DNA of 64,000 nucleotides, taken from NCBI GenBank assembly GCA_029706075.1, contig JAINUG010000212.1, forward strand, positions 931,011 to 995,010, given 5' to 3'. The position numbers were made by a program, and so were the translations under genes. The stretch is from Aldrovandia affinis (lineage: Eukaryota > Chordata > Actinopteri > Notacanthiformes > Halosauridae). This document shows positions 46,001 to 55,949 of the stretch, in pieces (within the stretch, counting starts at the first letter, position 1; each line of letters opens with the position of its first letter). The notes under the pieces are model-generated. The model was not told the DNA's origin. It worked only from the letters and a program-made list of their open reading frames with translations, and made no database searches.

Positions 46001-48274
46001 AAACAATGAGGAGTCGTTTGGTTGCGACTCCTCGGTCCTTACCTCCGCTTCATTGTTTTTGCTGCCGAAGGCCACATCTTTGTCCATACCATCTCGTTCA
46101 ATTGATGTTGGCTGCTTATCACGCCTATTGACAGTTTAACAGAGATGTTTACTAACATATACAGATAGTGTATTTCCACCTAGATTATAGCATTAATACA
46201 ACTATTTATACATCGTATGTTCTTGACCGATTATCTAAGAGAGAATAACATTAAGAAAGCTGCTCCAGTATTCAATAAATAAATAAATGTTGAATAATAA
46301 AAATTTGAATTGTTAAACGGTAATGCAAATTAATCATTGATAAATGATAGAACAACCCTAGATATCCTTGAAATTATGACGTTTATTTTAGCAAATAACA
46401 GTGGGGTTAAGAAATTAACCATAAATAAAATACAAGGAAAAACCTTTAATTATTTGATGGTTCTGTGTGGCTCAGTAGGGAGAGCACGGCGCTGACAATG
46501 CTTAGGTTGCAGGTTCGATTCCCATTGGGAGCACATATACTGAAAAATGTATGCATTCACTACTGTAAGTCGCTTTGGGTAAAAGCGTCTGCTAAACGGC
46601 ATGTGTTATTGTGTTATTATAATTCAACCCGCTTGAAAATTAATTTAAGCAGGATGATAAAAACATGACAAATATGAGAAAAAAAATGCAAAGAAGAAAA
46701 TTGGTTAAAAGTAGTCTCGGATTACTTTTTGTTTGAGATGAAGTCCAGAGCTTGGTACACTAAGGAGTACAGGTACTCCACCTGTCAAAAAATAAATAAA
46801 ACCCGGTCACAAAATCATACATCAATCCGCAAGACTACTGCAGCAATGAGGATCTGTTCTCTCTGTCCTAACCCCTCGCTGGTGGAATGACCTTCCGCAA
46901 TCGGTCAGGACCGCAGAATCACTTGCGATCTTCCGCAAGAGACTCAAAACCCACCTTTTCAGAATCCACTACCATTGAATTCTGTACATCTAGTCAACTG
47001 TCATCACCACTGCCTACTTGTTCAATACTTCTTGTATATGTATCCCTGCTTAATCATTTAAAAAAATATATAATAATTACGAATGCTTTCCTTCCCAGTG
47101 TTACAGGTATGGTATGCAGCTGCCTACAACGATGTCTATCGCTGTAGTACTGCACTGATCTCTTGCGCAAACTATGATTGTTCCTACCATGTATTAATGC
47201 ACATCTTGTAAGTCGCTCTGGATAAGAGCATCTGCTAAATTCTGTAAATGTAAATGTAAATGTAAAATGTAAATGTTCTGCTGAACAATGCTGCTGATAC
47301 TCGTGTTAGGATAAAAACGTACATTTAATGGCGTGACAGAACAATCACCTCAGAAGGATGGAATATCTGCACTAACTGCTCTGTGCTCATTGAATAGAAC
47401 ATTGCAGCACACATTACACAAGATACTTTATTGACTCTCTGAATGGGTGGAAGGTGCCTCTATGTATTGCAAAGTGCCTCTACTATGTACTGCATTTAGA
47501 AAATCATTACAAGTCTGGACTTACTGGTTGGGCCACATTTATCCAGTGTGATAAGCACTCATCTTATGGTTTAGGTTACGGGTTTGTACGCTTGTATGTG
47601 GGTAATATAAGAAGTAGAAAGCTCACATCTGTATTTTTCAAAAACCTCATATTTACGTTGAAACGCTTTATCCACTCACCTTTTTGCTGTAGATGCATGC
47701 TGAGCCTTGGATAAGCAGTGCAGCCTCTGCAAAATTCATCGTGGTTTTCCCTTCATCATACGATATGCAGATCTGATCCAGCTGCCATGCAAAAGACAAT
47801 GAAGCAGATGTCATTGCAATACCAGACATCCTGTCTGTTTATCTTCAGATACAATGCAAGTGGGAAAATAATTATGCATTTTTGATTTATGTTCTGGTAC
47901 CCAATGCACTTAAATCACATTGGACTATTCAAGTCAGCTTGTCCTAGTGTGCTTTCGGTTCAAGACCAGGTTCAGTCCGTGAATTTGAGAAATAGCCTGT
48001 CACTGTCAACTACACGTTTCAATAACCAATTTCAGTTGATAAATTTCACCTATGAAAATAATAATAATGGCAAAACAAACTGCTCTATGCATAAAGCACG
48101 TTCGCCTGCCAAGATATCATATAGTATGTGAACTCATTTCTACTGGTAAGAGATCATCACCTCGTCCAGGTACTCGCCCAGTTGCGAGGCTACGTCAACC
48201 TCCCAGTTCTTGGTAAGGTCCCGAATGGGCTGCAACAGGTGACTGAAACGGGTTTCGGCGGCATCCACCATCAT
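34025..48274 (-). CDS. ncaph2: Condensin-2 complex subunit H2 (kleisin-beta)
   Basis: Coding exons on the minus strand: 48161-48274, 47680-47781, 46726-46781, 46043-46124, 45848-45916, 45421-45500, 43916-44061, 43730-43810, 43377-43513, 43109-43195, 42602-42668, 41995-42102, 40542-40589, about 40259-40373, 39124-39204, 38700-38749, 34846-34947, 34505-34654 and 34025-34168. Phases fit at every junction except around 40259-39204. The N-terminus ([20 protein letters not shown]), [47 protein letters not shown] and the C-terminus (YMLASLQL, then ANDSTVEI) match vertebrate NCAPH2 as I remember it. The protein bridges the SMC2-SMC4 heads in condensin II and acts in the nucleus in mitotic chromosome folding. 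Expected length is about 600 residues. Splice donors at 43109 and 40259 are the least certain. Confidence 0.93.
34230..34500. repeat. GT-rich microsatellite between ncaph2 exons
   Basis: Imperfect (GT)n and 'gcgtacacacgtg' motifs fill the intron between the last two exons. The purest run is at about 34458-34482. Confidence 0.8.
34968..37710 (-). pseudogene. 5'-truncated CR1/L2/Rex1-group LINE in an ncaph2 intron
   Basis: Minus-strand segments: an apurinic endonuclease C-terminal half (37155 to about 37710; [19 protein letters not shown], then [10 protein letters not shown] and [10 protein letters not shown]), reverse transcriptase (36143-37051; [55 protein letters not shown]) and 35223-36128 ([48 protein letters not shown]). 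The FADD catalytic box is intact, but frames are broken near 37075 and 36135. The 3' tail is GATTCAA repeats at 34970-35000. It sits antisense-neutral, in the same direction as ncaph2. Confidence 0.85.
37712..38010. mobile_element. hAT MITE (CAGGG.TGGGCAA family)
   Basis: The left end 'cagggctgggcaaagagggc' and right end 'ccggcaaaattgcccaccc' are inverted relatives of each other. Related copies lie at 4914 and 39295. Confidence 0.65.
38755..38880. repeat. 24-bp minisatellite repeating an ncaph2 splice acceptor
   Basis: Plus-strand units 'tctgaaacaacacaaacaca' plus 'caag' repeat about five to six times, one unit shortened. On the minus strand each unit ends in GTTTGTGT(T/G)GTTTCAG, a polypyrimidine tract with AG, immediately upstream of the acceptor used by ncaph2 exon 17. 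Confidence 0.85.
39295..39458. mobile_element. hAT MITE fragment
   Basis: It starts CAGGGGTGGGCAAGGAGGGC and continues as in 37712-38010. It is truncated by, or abutted to, the MITE at 39461. Confidence 0.6.
39461..39640. mobile_element. hAT MITE, palindromic, clean ends
   Basis: It starts CAGTGTTTCTCAATCCATTC and ends GAATGGATTGAGAAGCACTG. The inner arms ('ttttcattccaaccaccact' and its reverse) make a long hairpin. Same family as 2766-2955. Confidence 0.85.
39645..40205. repeat. 59-bp minisatellite in ncaph2 between exons 15 and 16
   Basis: About nine units with exact 59-bp steps (for example 39661 to 39720), each containing 'ctcacagctccccaggtatc' and 'gctcacctcctacactcctg'. On the minus strand every unit holds GGGGCAG|GAGTGTAGGAG|GTGAGC, that is AG and GTGAGC splice-like signals 11 nt apart. 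Long chance frames across it are a result of the repeat. Confidence 0.9.
40259..40373 (-). CDS. ncaph2: ncaph2 exon 15, 3' limit uncertain
   Basis: The acceptor 'gtgcctcgcag' at 40374 is followed by a split D codon and [14 protein letters not shown], matching the family's ADMEVLYWTHVKE segment. Beyond 'RKKIHQ' similarity fades. The first strong donor is CAC|GTGAGC at 40258, leaving phase 2. Exon 16 needs phase 1. Either a micro-exon lies in the adjacent minisatellite, a weaker donor is used, or this part is damaged or misassembled. Confidence 0.5.
40640..41690. mobile_element. Decayed Tc1/mariner-like element
   Basis: The right half ('gagcatacaatatagctcat', 'ttatttt', 'acagccttctttgctcatct') matches the end of the Tc1-like remnant at 45050-45230. 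The left half has the phrasing of inverted Tc1 transposase sequence. No usable frame. It is intronic in ncaph2. Confidence 0.45.
41729..41875. mobile_element. Short hAT MITE
   Basis: It starts CAGGGTTCCTCAAATC and ends GATTTGAGGAACACCG, with 'gaatccaaattcggtcctgg' and 'gaggaccagga' as inner arms. Confidence 0.7.
42110..42595. other. ncaph2 intron, no feature seen
   Basis: AT-rich intronic DNA without recognisable repeat or RNA. Confidence 0.5.
44120..44355 (-). mobile_element. tRNA-derived SINE
   Basis: Minus strand: head 'gcagtgtggtataatggtta', B-box GGTTCAATCCC, tail 'gagcgtctgctaaatgccta' with ATGTA repeats. Head and tail are both preserved. It lies in an ncaph2 intron. Confidence 0.85.
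44513..44657 (+). mobile_element. tRNA-derived SINE, intact reference copy
   Basis: A-box TGGCTCAGTTGGTAGAGC, B-box GGGGTTCAATCCC, and the tail 'actgtaagtcgctttggata' with 'aaaagcgtctgctaaatgg'. This is the unexpanded form of the SINE whose head makes the 29-bp arrays in the IFI44-like genes. Confidence 0.85.
44770..45230 (+). pseudogene. Tc1-like transposon 3' remnant
   Basis: The plus strand encodes [18 protein letters not shown], the well-known C-terminal motif of Tc1 transposases (third acidic residue in NPIE). It ends with 'tttggagttgactg'. The rest of the transposase is missing. It lies in an ncaph2 intron. Confidence 0.8.
46455..46605 (+). mobile_element. tRNA-derived SINE, single head
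   Basis: A-box TGGCTCAGTAGGGAGAGC, B-box GGTTCGATTCCC, tail 'gtaagtcgctttgggtaaaa'. It shows that the head is not expanded at this locus. Confidence 0.85.
46850..47280 (+). mobile_element. L2 LINE 3' end
   Basis: 'ctcgctggtggaatgacctt', then 'gagactcaaaacccaccttt', then 'taagtcgctctggataagag' with AAATGT repeats at the end. It is intronic in ncaph2. Confidence 0.75.
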
Positions 48275-48801
48275 TCCTTACGATCCTGTGAAGAACAAAT
48301 CAACCACGTCAGTTAGCAGCGATACTACAGCTACGTTAAAGTTCCTGGAAAGCTTATTTTGCTACGGTTAGCTAGCTAGCTACATGAACCAGCACTAGCT
48401 AGTGTTCTTGTTTTAGGTTAGCTTGCTGGACAGTTGCTACTATTTAGCTAACTTTTCGTTTTGACAAAGACTAAGTTAGGCAGACAGTTTGTTAAACGAA
48501 ATAAAGACACTACATGTTAACGTTAGGTCGCTTGCCAACTTGGTGTAACGTTAATGAGCAAACGTTAGATAGTAGTTGCTAACGCTAGCGTTCTTGGCTA
48601 ACGTTACAGAAGCTTTCCATTTGTGTCGTAACCTTTATTCTACTGACAATTTAGCGAATTGGGTAAGACACTCCAGATTCGTCGGGGTATCGTCGCATTC
48701 TAGCAAATTTAGCTAGCAACTAGCCAATTCTGCGACCCATCTGACTTAGTACTGCTTAGCTAGCTGACAGAAAGGTTTGCAGCAAGGTTAAAGCAGCTTA
48801 C

Positions 48802-48970
48802 CTTCACAGGAACTGTACATACATTTGTTTGTCATAAATCTCACGTACGGTGATGGTATACGCCAGGCATTTGGCCTTTTAAACGTGTGCCCGGTGATTT
48901 AGCTGTTACTCTACTTAAGCTAGCTAAAGCAAATGATTCAAAAGAACCGCGTAGGCGCCATTTTTGTTTT
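48802..48970 (-). promoter_or_regulatory. ncaph2: ncaph2 5' UTR exon and probable core promoter
   Basis: On the minus strand a donor (GTGAAG|GTAAGCTG, exon edge 48802) pairs with the acceptor 'gttcttcacag' just before the start-codon exon. Upstream, AAAATGGCGCC at 48954-48964 is a YY1-type element typical of housekeeping start sites, next to a CG-rich GCGCGCGC run (about 48974-48982). No TATA box is seen. Confidence 0.55.
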
Positions 48971-49139
48971 CCCCGCGCGCGCAGCGTACGAGCCGACGCA
49001 AATCTCACGTTCGCTGTCAAGGCAACCGCGTTGAAATGTTTGACGTTCCGAGGGCTATGGTGACGTACACAAGTGATTGCTGCGATGTTAAGTAATTACA
49101 AATTAAATTGGTAGAACTGGAAAAGTTTAATATTGTAAC
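48971..49139. other. Upstream flank of ncaph2, CpG-bearing
   Basis: A short CpG-rich stretch; no divergent gene is recognised. Confidence 0.3.
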
Positions 49140-49380
49140 GGCCATAGATGTATACACGTAGATGCCGCATAGGCTGCTGTTGTATATTGCAGCGATTCGT
49201 CTGCACGGCCGCCATATTGAGGCGGGCAAGATCCGCGTTTAAACAAACGCATGTGTATTGAGAGACGTAGACTTACCCTGATAAAATCGACTGTAACTCG
49301 CTTACTTCTCAACCAATTTTCGCGACATTTGGCTGGTTATAAACGCGAGAAATGTCTGCATGCCCCATGTGGCGGACTTT
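49140..49380. repeat. Dispersed repeat shared with 17455-17715
   Basis: It shares 'gcatgtgtattgagaga', 'ataaaatc', 'actgtaactc' and 'gacatttggctggttataaa' with the other locus. Unknown family, no ORF. Confidence 0.6.
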
Positions 49381-50805
49381 TGAGGGTGAGAGAGAGAGAT
49401 GGGGAGGTCAGCTGACATGGCTCACACCCCAGAGTGGTGCGTTTTTAAATATTGTTTTTGGCTTTGCGTTTTGTGCAGGCCTCCCTGACTAAATTGCATT
49501 AAAAATAGATTTATTTTGTAGTTATTTTGAGAGCCGATATGCATCCTGTCTCGTGATGTTATTTTTGTTTGTGGTTTCGATCTCTCCCATAAAATATCGA
49601 TACCTATGTTTACAAAAATAAATTAATTTCTCAGTACACTAGTTGAGTGTAGGGGCATCCATTTTGAAGCTGCCTGTGCAAATGTGTCTTCATTCTTTGT
49701 ACAGGCATTCCTGCGCTCATGAACTTCCTGCGATTGCTCCTGATTGATTCCTCACCTCGCAGAACTTTGCGGGAGCAGGAGACCTGAACGAAAACCATAT
49801 GAAATGGCTGAAAAGAAGCGAAGTGTTGTGTGGTGTTACTAAGCAGGGCAAGCTGTGACACATGCAGCACGATGGTGCAACACTCTGGTAATACCATACA
49901 ATTAAACATTTAGAACGTAAACACCCCGATCAATACGAAGAAAGCCAGTCAAAAAAGAGGGAGGAAGATTCCCAAAGAAGCACACCAAGAACTCAGACGT
50001 CCACTGATGGCGTCATTTTTAAGAGGCAGAGCATATCCAGGTATATAGTCAAACAGATAACGTTTGCCAGTCTTCATGAGGTTGATAGTTTATTTTAGTC
50101 AAATTCGTCCATGCAGCATGCCTATATTGAATTTAGTACTTCTACTTGTTAGCTAGGTAACTTAACCGATCTAATACATGCTAACCTAATGTTGCTAGCT
50201 AGCTAGGAGCTACTACCAGTTTTAAAGGGTGATTAATGCCAAACTATTCAGAAATATCAATATGATTTTGTAATATTCTCTTTACATTATTTTAATGTAT
50301 CACTTTACATTACAGTGCTCTGTTCCTGTGTAACAAGTATTGTATTCATTGCTGCACACTGTCGTTACTGCATTAATACCTACGAATAAGGTTAGGGTTA
50401 GGAAGGTTAATGTTAATAAAAATTGTAATGTAGTAAGTACAGTGTAACAATAAGTAATTAAGATGTTTAATATGTATGTACACTGTAATTACAGTGGAAT
50501 CAGCACTGTGATGTAAAGTTTCACCTTTTATTTTTTATTTGTGGTTAGGCCTAATACAGTAAATCCACTCTCCTTTACCATTATATCTAATTAGATTGGC
50601 ATTAATTACCCATTGCATAATATTATTAATAATAATAATAATAATCTGTTTAATATTTCTACTTCCATGTAAAATATTTTTCATAAGAGTTTTCGTGTCA
50701 TGTGGTGTTGTGTGGGTAACTGAAAGTGCCAAGGAATATGCCACGGAAGCAGAAATGCCTGTATTCATCACAGTGTTCACTTAGACATTTTCCTTCCCCT
50801 TTAAA
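49381..50805. other. Intergenic stretch, no gene recognised
   Basis: It contains AT-rich DNA, (AAT)n near 50625-50645 and short chance frames (49631-49909, 50535-50780) without family signatures. Confidence 0.45.
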
Positions 50806-50807
50806 AG

Positions 50808-50907
50808 TACAACAGCATTTATTATTGGAAAGTATCGGTATCGATACTGGCCTAGTATTACTTGGTATCGTATTGAACCCAAAATGTGCAGTATCGCCCA
50901 CCCCTAG
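50808..50907. mobile_element. hAT-like terminal fragment
   Basis: The reverse of 'ctaggggtgggcgatactgc' with 'ggtatcgata' and 'gtattactt' motifs is typical of a common fish hAT end (CAGGGGTGGGCGATA). Confidence 0.5.
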
Positions 50908-51130
50908 TCCGTATGTCTGGTCCTGATGGGATCGGTTATGCGGATGTATGTACTGTATATAGAGGCCAAAAACAACCTGGCGGAGAACTGTGACCTCGGA
51001 ACTGAAAACGGCGAACCTAACCTGGGGCGAGGCACAACATGCTGCACAGGATAGGACCAGATGGAAGCAGATCGTCGCAGCCTTATGTTCCTCAAGGAAC
51101 GAAGAGGATTAAGTAAGTAAGTATGTACTG
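50908..51130 (+). pseudogene. Non-LTR retrotransposon 3' end
   Basis: The plus strand reads RPKTTWRRTVTSELKTANLT, then WGEAQHAAQDRTRWKQIVA and ALCSSRNEED before a stop, the classic last residues of a LINE reverse-transcriptase protein. It is followed by (TAAG)n-type DNA. Only the last 60 or so codons remain. Confidence 0.7.
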
Positions 51131-51360
51131 TGTATATATATATATATATATTTTTTTTTAAAGACAGTCCAGATCGAATGCTGCAGAATTGGAGGTTGAT
51201 TGGGCATCGAATCTTCCTGCTTCAGTTCCACCACCACTGGTTTCAGAGGCCAGGCCTGTTCATGTGCCCCCCCTCGCAAAAGGGCTTAAAAATACAATTA
51301 GTCTTCATAATTCTGGGCAGGACAAAAACGAATTATTAAATGATGTATTAATGCCCATCT

Positions 51361-51724
51361 AGCGGCACGGTGGTGCAGTGGATAGCGCTGTCGCCTCACA
51401 GCAAGAAGGTCTCGGGTTCGAATCCAGGCCGGGGGCCTTTCTGTGTGGAGTTTGCATGTTCTCCCCGTGTCCGCGTGGGTTTCCTCCGGGTACTCCGGTT
51501 TCCTCCCACAGTCCAAAGACATGCACGTTAGGCTAATTGGAGAGTCTAAATTGCCCGTAGGTATGAGTGTGTGAGTGAATGGTGTGTGTGTGCCCTGCGA
51601 TGGATTGGCGACCTGTCCAGGGTGTATTCCTGCCTCTCGCCCGGAACGCATGCTGGGATAGGCTCCAGCCCCCCCCGCGACCCTGACCAGGAATAAGCGG
51701 CTTAGATAATGGATGGATGGATGG
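51361..51724 (+). mobile_element. (GATG)-tailed tRNA-derived SINE with ~50-bp flanking duplication
   Basis: Head GCGGCACGGTGGTGCAGTGG, B-box 'ggtctcgggttcgaatccag', body 'cacagtccaaagacatgcac', end (GGAT)n. The sequence just before it (51307-51360, 'attctgggcaggac...cccatct') is repeated directly after it (51725-51776) with two or three mismatches. Confidence 0.9.
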
Positions 51725-51776
51725 AATTCTGGGCAGGACCAAAACGAATTATTAAACGATGTATTAATGCCCATCT

Positions 51777-52145
51777 TGTAAGTCGCTCTGGATAAGAGCA
51801 TTTGCTAAATCCTTAAGATGTAAAATGTACAAGTAGGATAAGTGAGGAGGTTTAACAGTGTTCTGAGTGGTGAGCGTTAAACGAGGGCATTTGACTGGCA
51901 TGGCGACTGGATTCAGAGAATAGCAGATACACGCTTATTTGTTAAAGTTGCGAGAGTGGCACCCATAGCTGGACATATGATGACGATACACGAAAGAAGA
52001 AGTGAATTGTGAGTTAGTCTTTGTCTGGTTGTGTGTGTTATTGCGTATTATTGCTGTGTTTGATGTGACTGTCAGGCATGGTGGCGCGTGTCTGTAGTCT
52101 GTGTGGAATTTATGTTGAATTCTGTGTGCGTTTGTCGATCCCATT
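51777..52145. repeat. L2-type tail and dispersed repeat shared with 6640-6830
   Basis: 51777-51830 is an L2/SINE tail ('taagtcgctctggataagag'). 51832-51960 matches the repeat near 6640. 51961-52145 is unassigned. Confidence 0.5.
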
Positions 52146-53203
52146 CATTCCCCACTCTTCCAGTCCATTGCTATGGACATCCTCCCCTTTGTCTCCAAGA
52201 GTTATCAACTCTTCTCTTTCCTCTTTCCTTCTCTTTTGGCTCTGTCCCCTCTCCCCTCAAAAGCGCCCATGTTGTCCCCCTCCTCAAAAACCTGCTGTAA
52301 TTTTAATAACTGATCTGTCTCTCTCCTCCCATTCCTTTCCAAAACACTAGAGCAGGCTGTCTATAACCAACTGTCTGCTCATCTCCTACAGAACAACCTG
52401 CTTAATCCTAACTGAGGCAGGCCACTCCACAGAGACTGCTCTGCTTGCGGTCACTGAGGCTCTACAAGTGGCCAAGTCCCAATCTCTTACCTCCGTCATC
52501 CTCCTCCTCGACCTGTCAGCTGCATTTGATACTGTGGACTACCAGATCCTGCTCTCATCTCTCATCGAGATGGGAATCTCTGGATCTGCACTGACATGGT
52601 TCAAGTCATACCTGGCTGACCGATCCTACCAGGGACCTGGAGAGGATCTCTCTCCTCTCCCCACACCCTCTCCACTGGAGTCCCACAGGGCTCAGTGCTA
52701 GGCCCCGTCCTATTCTCCCTGTACACCAAGTCACTTGGCTCTGTCATCTCTGCTCATGGTTATTCTTATCACTGTTATGCCAACGACACTCAACTCTTTC
52801 TCTCCTTCTCTCCTTCTGAGACCCAGGTCCCGGCGTGGATCTTTGCATGCCTGGCTGATATCTCTGCCTGGATGTCCACCCACCACCTGAAGCTGAACCT
52901 GGGGAAGACTGAGCTGCTCTTCCTCCCAGCGAAGGGCTCCCTTATGATTGATGCTTCAATCACCGTGGAAGGCTCCATAGTGTCTCCGTTCCAGTCTGGC
53001 AGGAATCTTGGACTGACCCTGGATGACCAGCTGTGCTTTCAGGCCACATCGCAGCAATCACCCATTCTAGTCAAGAATGCTGCTGCACGTCTGGTGTTCA
53101 ATCAACCTAAGTTCACCCATGTCACCCCTCTACTCTCCTCTCTGCACTGGCTCCACATCGCAGCACGCATCAGATTCAAATCGCTGGTGCTAGCTTATCA
53201 AGT
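52146..53203 (+). pseudogene. L2 LINE reverse-transcriptase region, interrupted
   Basis: Plus-strand frames give VILLLDLSAAFDTVDYQILL, GISGSALTWFKSYLADRSYQ, GPVLFSLYTKSLGSVISAHG, YANDTQLFLSF, MSTHHLKLNLGKTEL and [20 protein letters not shown]. The catalytic box normally reads YADD; here it is YAND, so this copy would lack activity. There is a frameshift near 52680. The element resumes at 57390 after the hAT insertion. Confidence 0.88.
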
Positions 53204-53748
53204 GGCTAGAGCAGGGGTACTCAACTTCAGAGGCCAAGAGGGCCACATTTAAACCACAACAGATGCAAAGGGCCACAACATATTATTAAGATATTTGTAC
53301 AATTGTATTCACTGTATTTAATACTGATGTTTAATATGCTGCATAGTCTTGCTAGTCATTTTTAATGCATTCCAAAGCATCATGGAATATGAAAAACAAT
53401 ATTTTCCATTTGAGTAAAAAAAAAATTTTTTGGGAGGTAAATAGTTTGTATTGCTAGTCTTTTTTAATGCATCCCAAAGCATCATGGAATATTTACAAAA
53501 TATTCTCAATTTGAATAACAAAACAGTTATGTGGGTAAATAAAGTTTGTCTTGCTATTCTTTTTTAATGCATCGCAAAGCATCATTGAATGTGGAAAAAA
53601 ATATTCTCAATTTGAGTAAAGAAAAACCACAGTTAGCCTATGTGGGTAAATAAACTTTGCAAGCCATGGTGGAAAATAACTTACTTATTCCTAGTGAGAA
53701 CTCTGAGTCTGCATTCTTTTCACAAGTACTTTCAGATCTGATTGTTGC

Positions 53749-54033
53749 TCAGTTGTAGCTGCTTTTAACAACGCTGCGGAACATGGATTGCTGGGCTTGA
53801 AACCCACCTAGCAACGTTTGTATTTTGTGTTTCCTGAGATCACTGCCAGGTGGATAGACATCTCGGAACTCGGGGTGAAGCTGTTCGTGGTGGCGTTGTA
53901 GATTAGCTCGCTTTGACACAGCAATTGTTTTTTGACAGATGAGACACATTGGTTTCCCATGTAGCCTATCTCCGCAAAAGCAAATTCCATTTCCCACGCA
54001 GGGTTGAAAACCCTGTTTTCCCTCTAAGCACAA
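53749..54033 (-). pseudogene. BED-type zinc-finger fragment of a hAT transposase
   Basis: GKPMCLICQKTIAVSKRANL and QRHHEQLHPEF follow the C-x2-C...H-x4-H pattern of the BED/ZBED N-terminus. The sequence continues to about 90 residues and stops without a catalytic domain. Confidence 0.7.
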
Positions 54034-54439
54034 TGCGAAAAAGCGTAAGAAGTAAAATGATATGAGCCAGCAATAGGTTATTATTTTTTTTGTTTTTAAA
54101 TAGTTTTTATTCTATTTTATTTTATCTGAGAACAGGTCTGTAGCGAACGGAAATTATTTGATTTCAAGTCGGCAGCAGCACACCGTAATTCAAATGTTAT
54201 GAGCCAGATAGGCCTACATGTAACTTTTTGTTTGTTTGCAAATAGTTTTGATTCTGTTTTATTTTATCAGAGAATGTGTAGGCCTAAAGCTGAAGGACAT
54301 TCTTTGTGTTTACGTGTTGCCCCAACGAACGTAGGCTAGCGTAATATTTATTTATTTATTTATTTTTAAAATAACGTTATTTTACGTTAGTCTAACTAGA
54401 AAAATTCCACTGAAATTTTGAGGGTGCCTTCTCCCCACA

Positions 54440-55265
54440 CACAAGCAATAACACACACACACACACACACAGATGTGTAGGAGAGGAGTAGAGAGATATG
54501 CGTGTGTGAGAGAGTGTGTGTGAGTGTGCACGTGAGAAAGAGAGTGCGTGTGCGTGTTGTGAGTGTGTGTGAGTGTGGAGAGTGTGGCGTGTGTGCGTGT
54601 GTGTGTGTGATGTGGTTTGGTAAGGTTGGCTGTGTGCACGCGTGTGTGAGTGTGTGTGTGAGTGTGTGTGAGAGAGTGTGTGGCGTGTGTGTGTGTGTGT
54701 GTGGTGTTGTGTAAGGTTGGCTCAGTGTGTTAGAAAGAGTCAGTGTGTTGAGAGAGTGTGTGTGTGTGTGTGAGTGTGAGATGAGAGAGTGCGTGTGTGT
54801 GTGCACGCGTGTGAGAGAGTGTGTGTGTGTGTGTGTGCGTGTGTGTGTGTGTTTGAGTGTGTGGTGTGGCTTGTTAAAAGGAGTAGAGAGATACATTTGT
54901 GTGAGAGGGAGTGAGAGAGTGTGTGTGCGTGTTGTGAGTGTGTGTGTGTGTGTGTGTGTGGAGAGTGCGTGTGTGTGTGTGTGTGTGTGGTGTGGTTTGG
55001 TAAGGTTGGCTCAGTGTGTTAGAGAGAGTGTTCAGATGTTCCAAGAAGTCACGTTTTTGCAATTTATAGTGCGTGTGTGCGTGTTGTGAGTGTGTGTGTG
55101 TGAGAGTGTGTGAGTGTGCACACGTGTGAGAGTGCGTGTGTGTGTGTGCGTGTGTGCACGCATGTGAGAGAGTGCGTGTGCGTGTGTGTGTGTGTGTGTG
55201 AGTGTGAGAGAGTGCGTGTGTGTGTGTGTGTGTGTGTGGTGTGGTGTGGTTTGGTAAGGTTGGCT
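54440..55265. repeat. GT/GAGTGT-rich microsatellite, ~820 bp
   Basis: Compound (GT)n with GAGTGT, GCGTGT and 'gtttggtaaggttggctcag' spacers recurring near 54617, 54710, 54995 and 55250. That indicates internal tandem duplication of a larger unit. Long frames across it are artefacts. Confidence 0.9.
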
Positions 55266-55329
55266 CAGTGTGTTAGAGACAGTGTTCAGATGTTCAAAAA
55301 GTCTAGTTTTTTTTTGGAAAAATGATTTT

Positions 55330-55850
55330 AATGCAGTGGCAAATCTAGCGGTGTAACCATTGTAAAACTTCGCTAGGTATTCGCTGTGATAGCCGCCTCA
55401 ATAACTAGGCCTTTTTCCCGTTCAAATCGGTCGAGAAATTTGTGTAAATGAACTCGGAAAACATGCTAGGATGCTACCCATTGAAAACCATGGTCGCGCT
55501 AGCATTGCGGTGACATTTTGTAACGTAGCGATAAATCTAGCGGTTAAACCATTGTAAAACTTCGCTAGGTATTCGCTGTGATAGCCGCCTCAATAACTAG
55601 GCCTTTTTCCCCGTTCAAATCGGTCCAGAAATTTGTGTAAATGAACTCTGAAACGTTGCTAGGATGCTACCCATTAAAAACAATGGTCGCGCTAGCATTG
55701 CGGTGACATTTTTTTACGTAGCGATAAATCTAGCGGATAAACCAGTGTAAAACTTCGCTAGGTATTCGCTGTGATCCCCGCCTCAATAACTAGGCCCTTT
55801 TCCCCGTTCAAATCGGTCCAGAAAGTTGTGTAAAACATGTCGGAACGAAG
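55330..55850. repeat. ~192-bp tandem repeat, 2.7 copies
   Basis: 'aaatctagcgg' starts at 55341, 55533 and 55726. Units share 'aaacttcgctaggtattcgc' and 'ctcaataactaggccttttt' and differ by a few percent. Confidence 0.9.
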
Positions 55851-55949
55851 CAGTTTGACTTTTTCTGTAAAGTTAAGCCGTTGCTTAGCAACCGGTTCTT
55901 CTGCAATGCATATCAGGCCGATAGAAACGGCTCTGTTTTAAAAAGTAAA

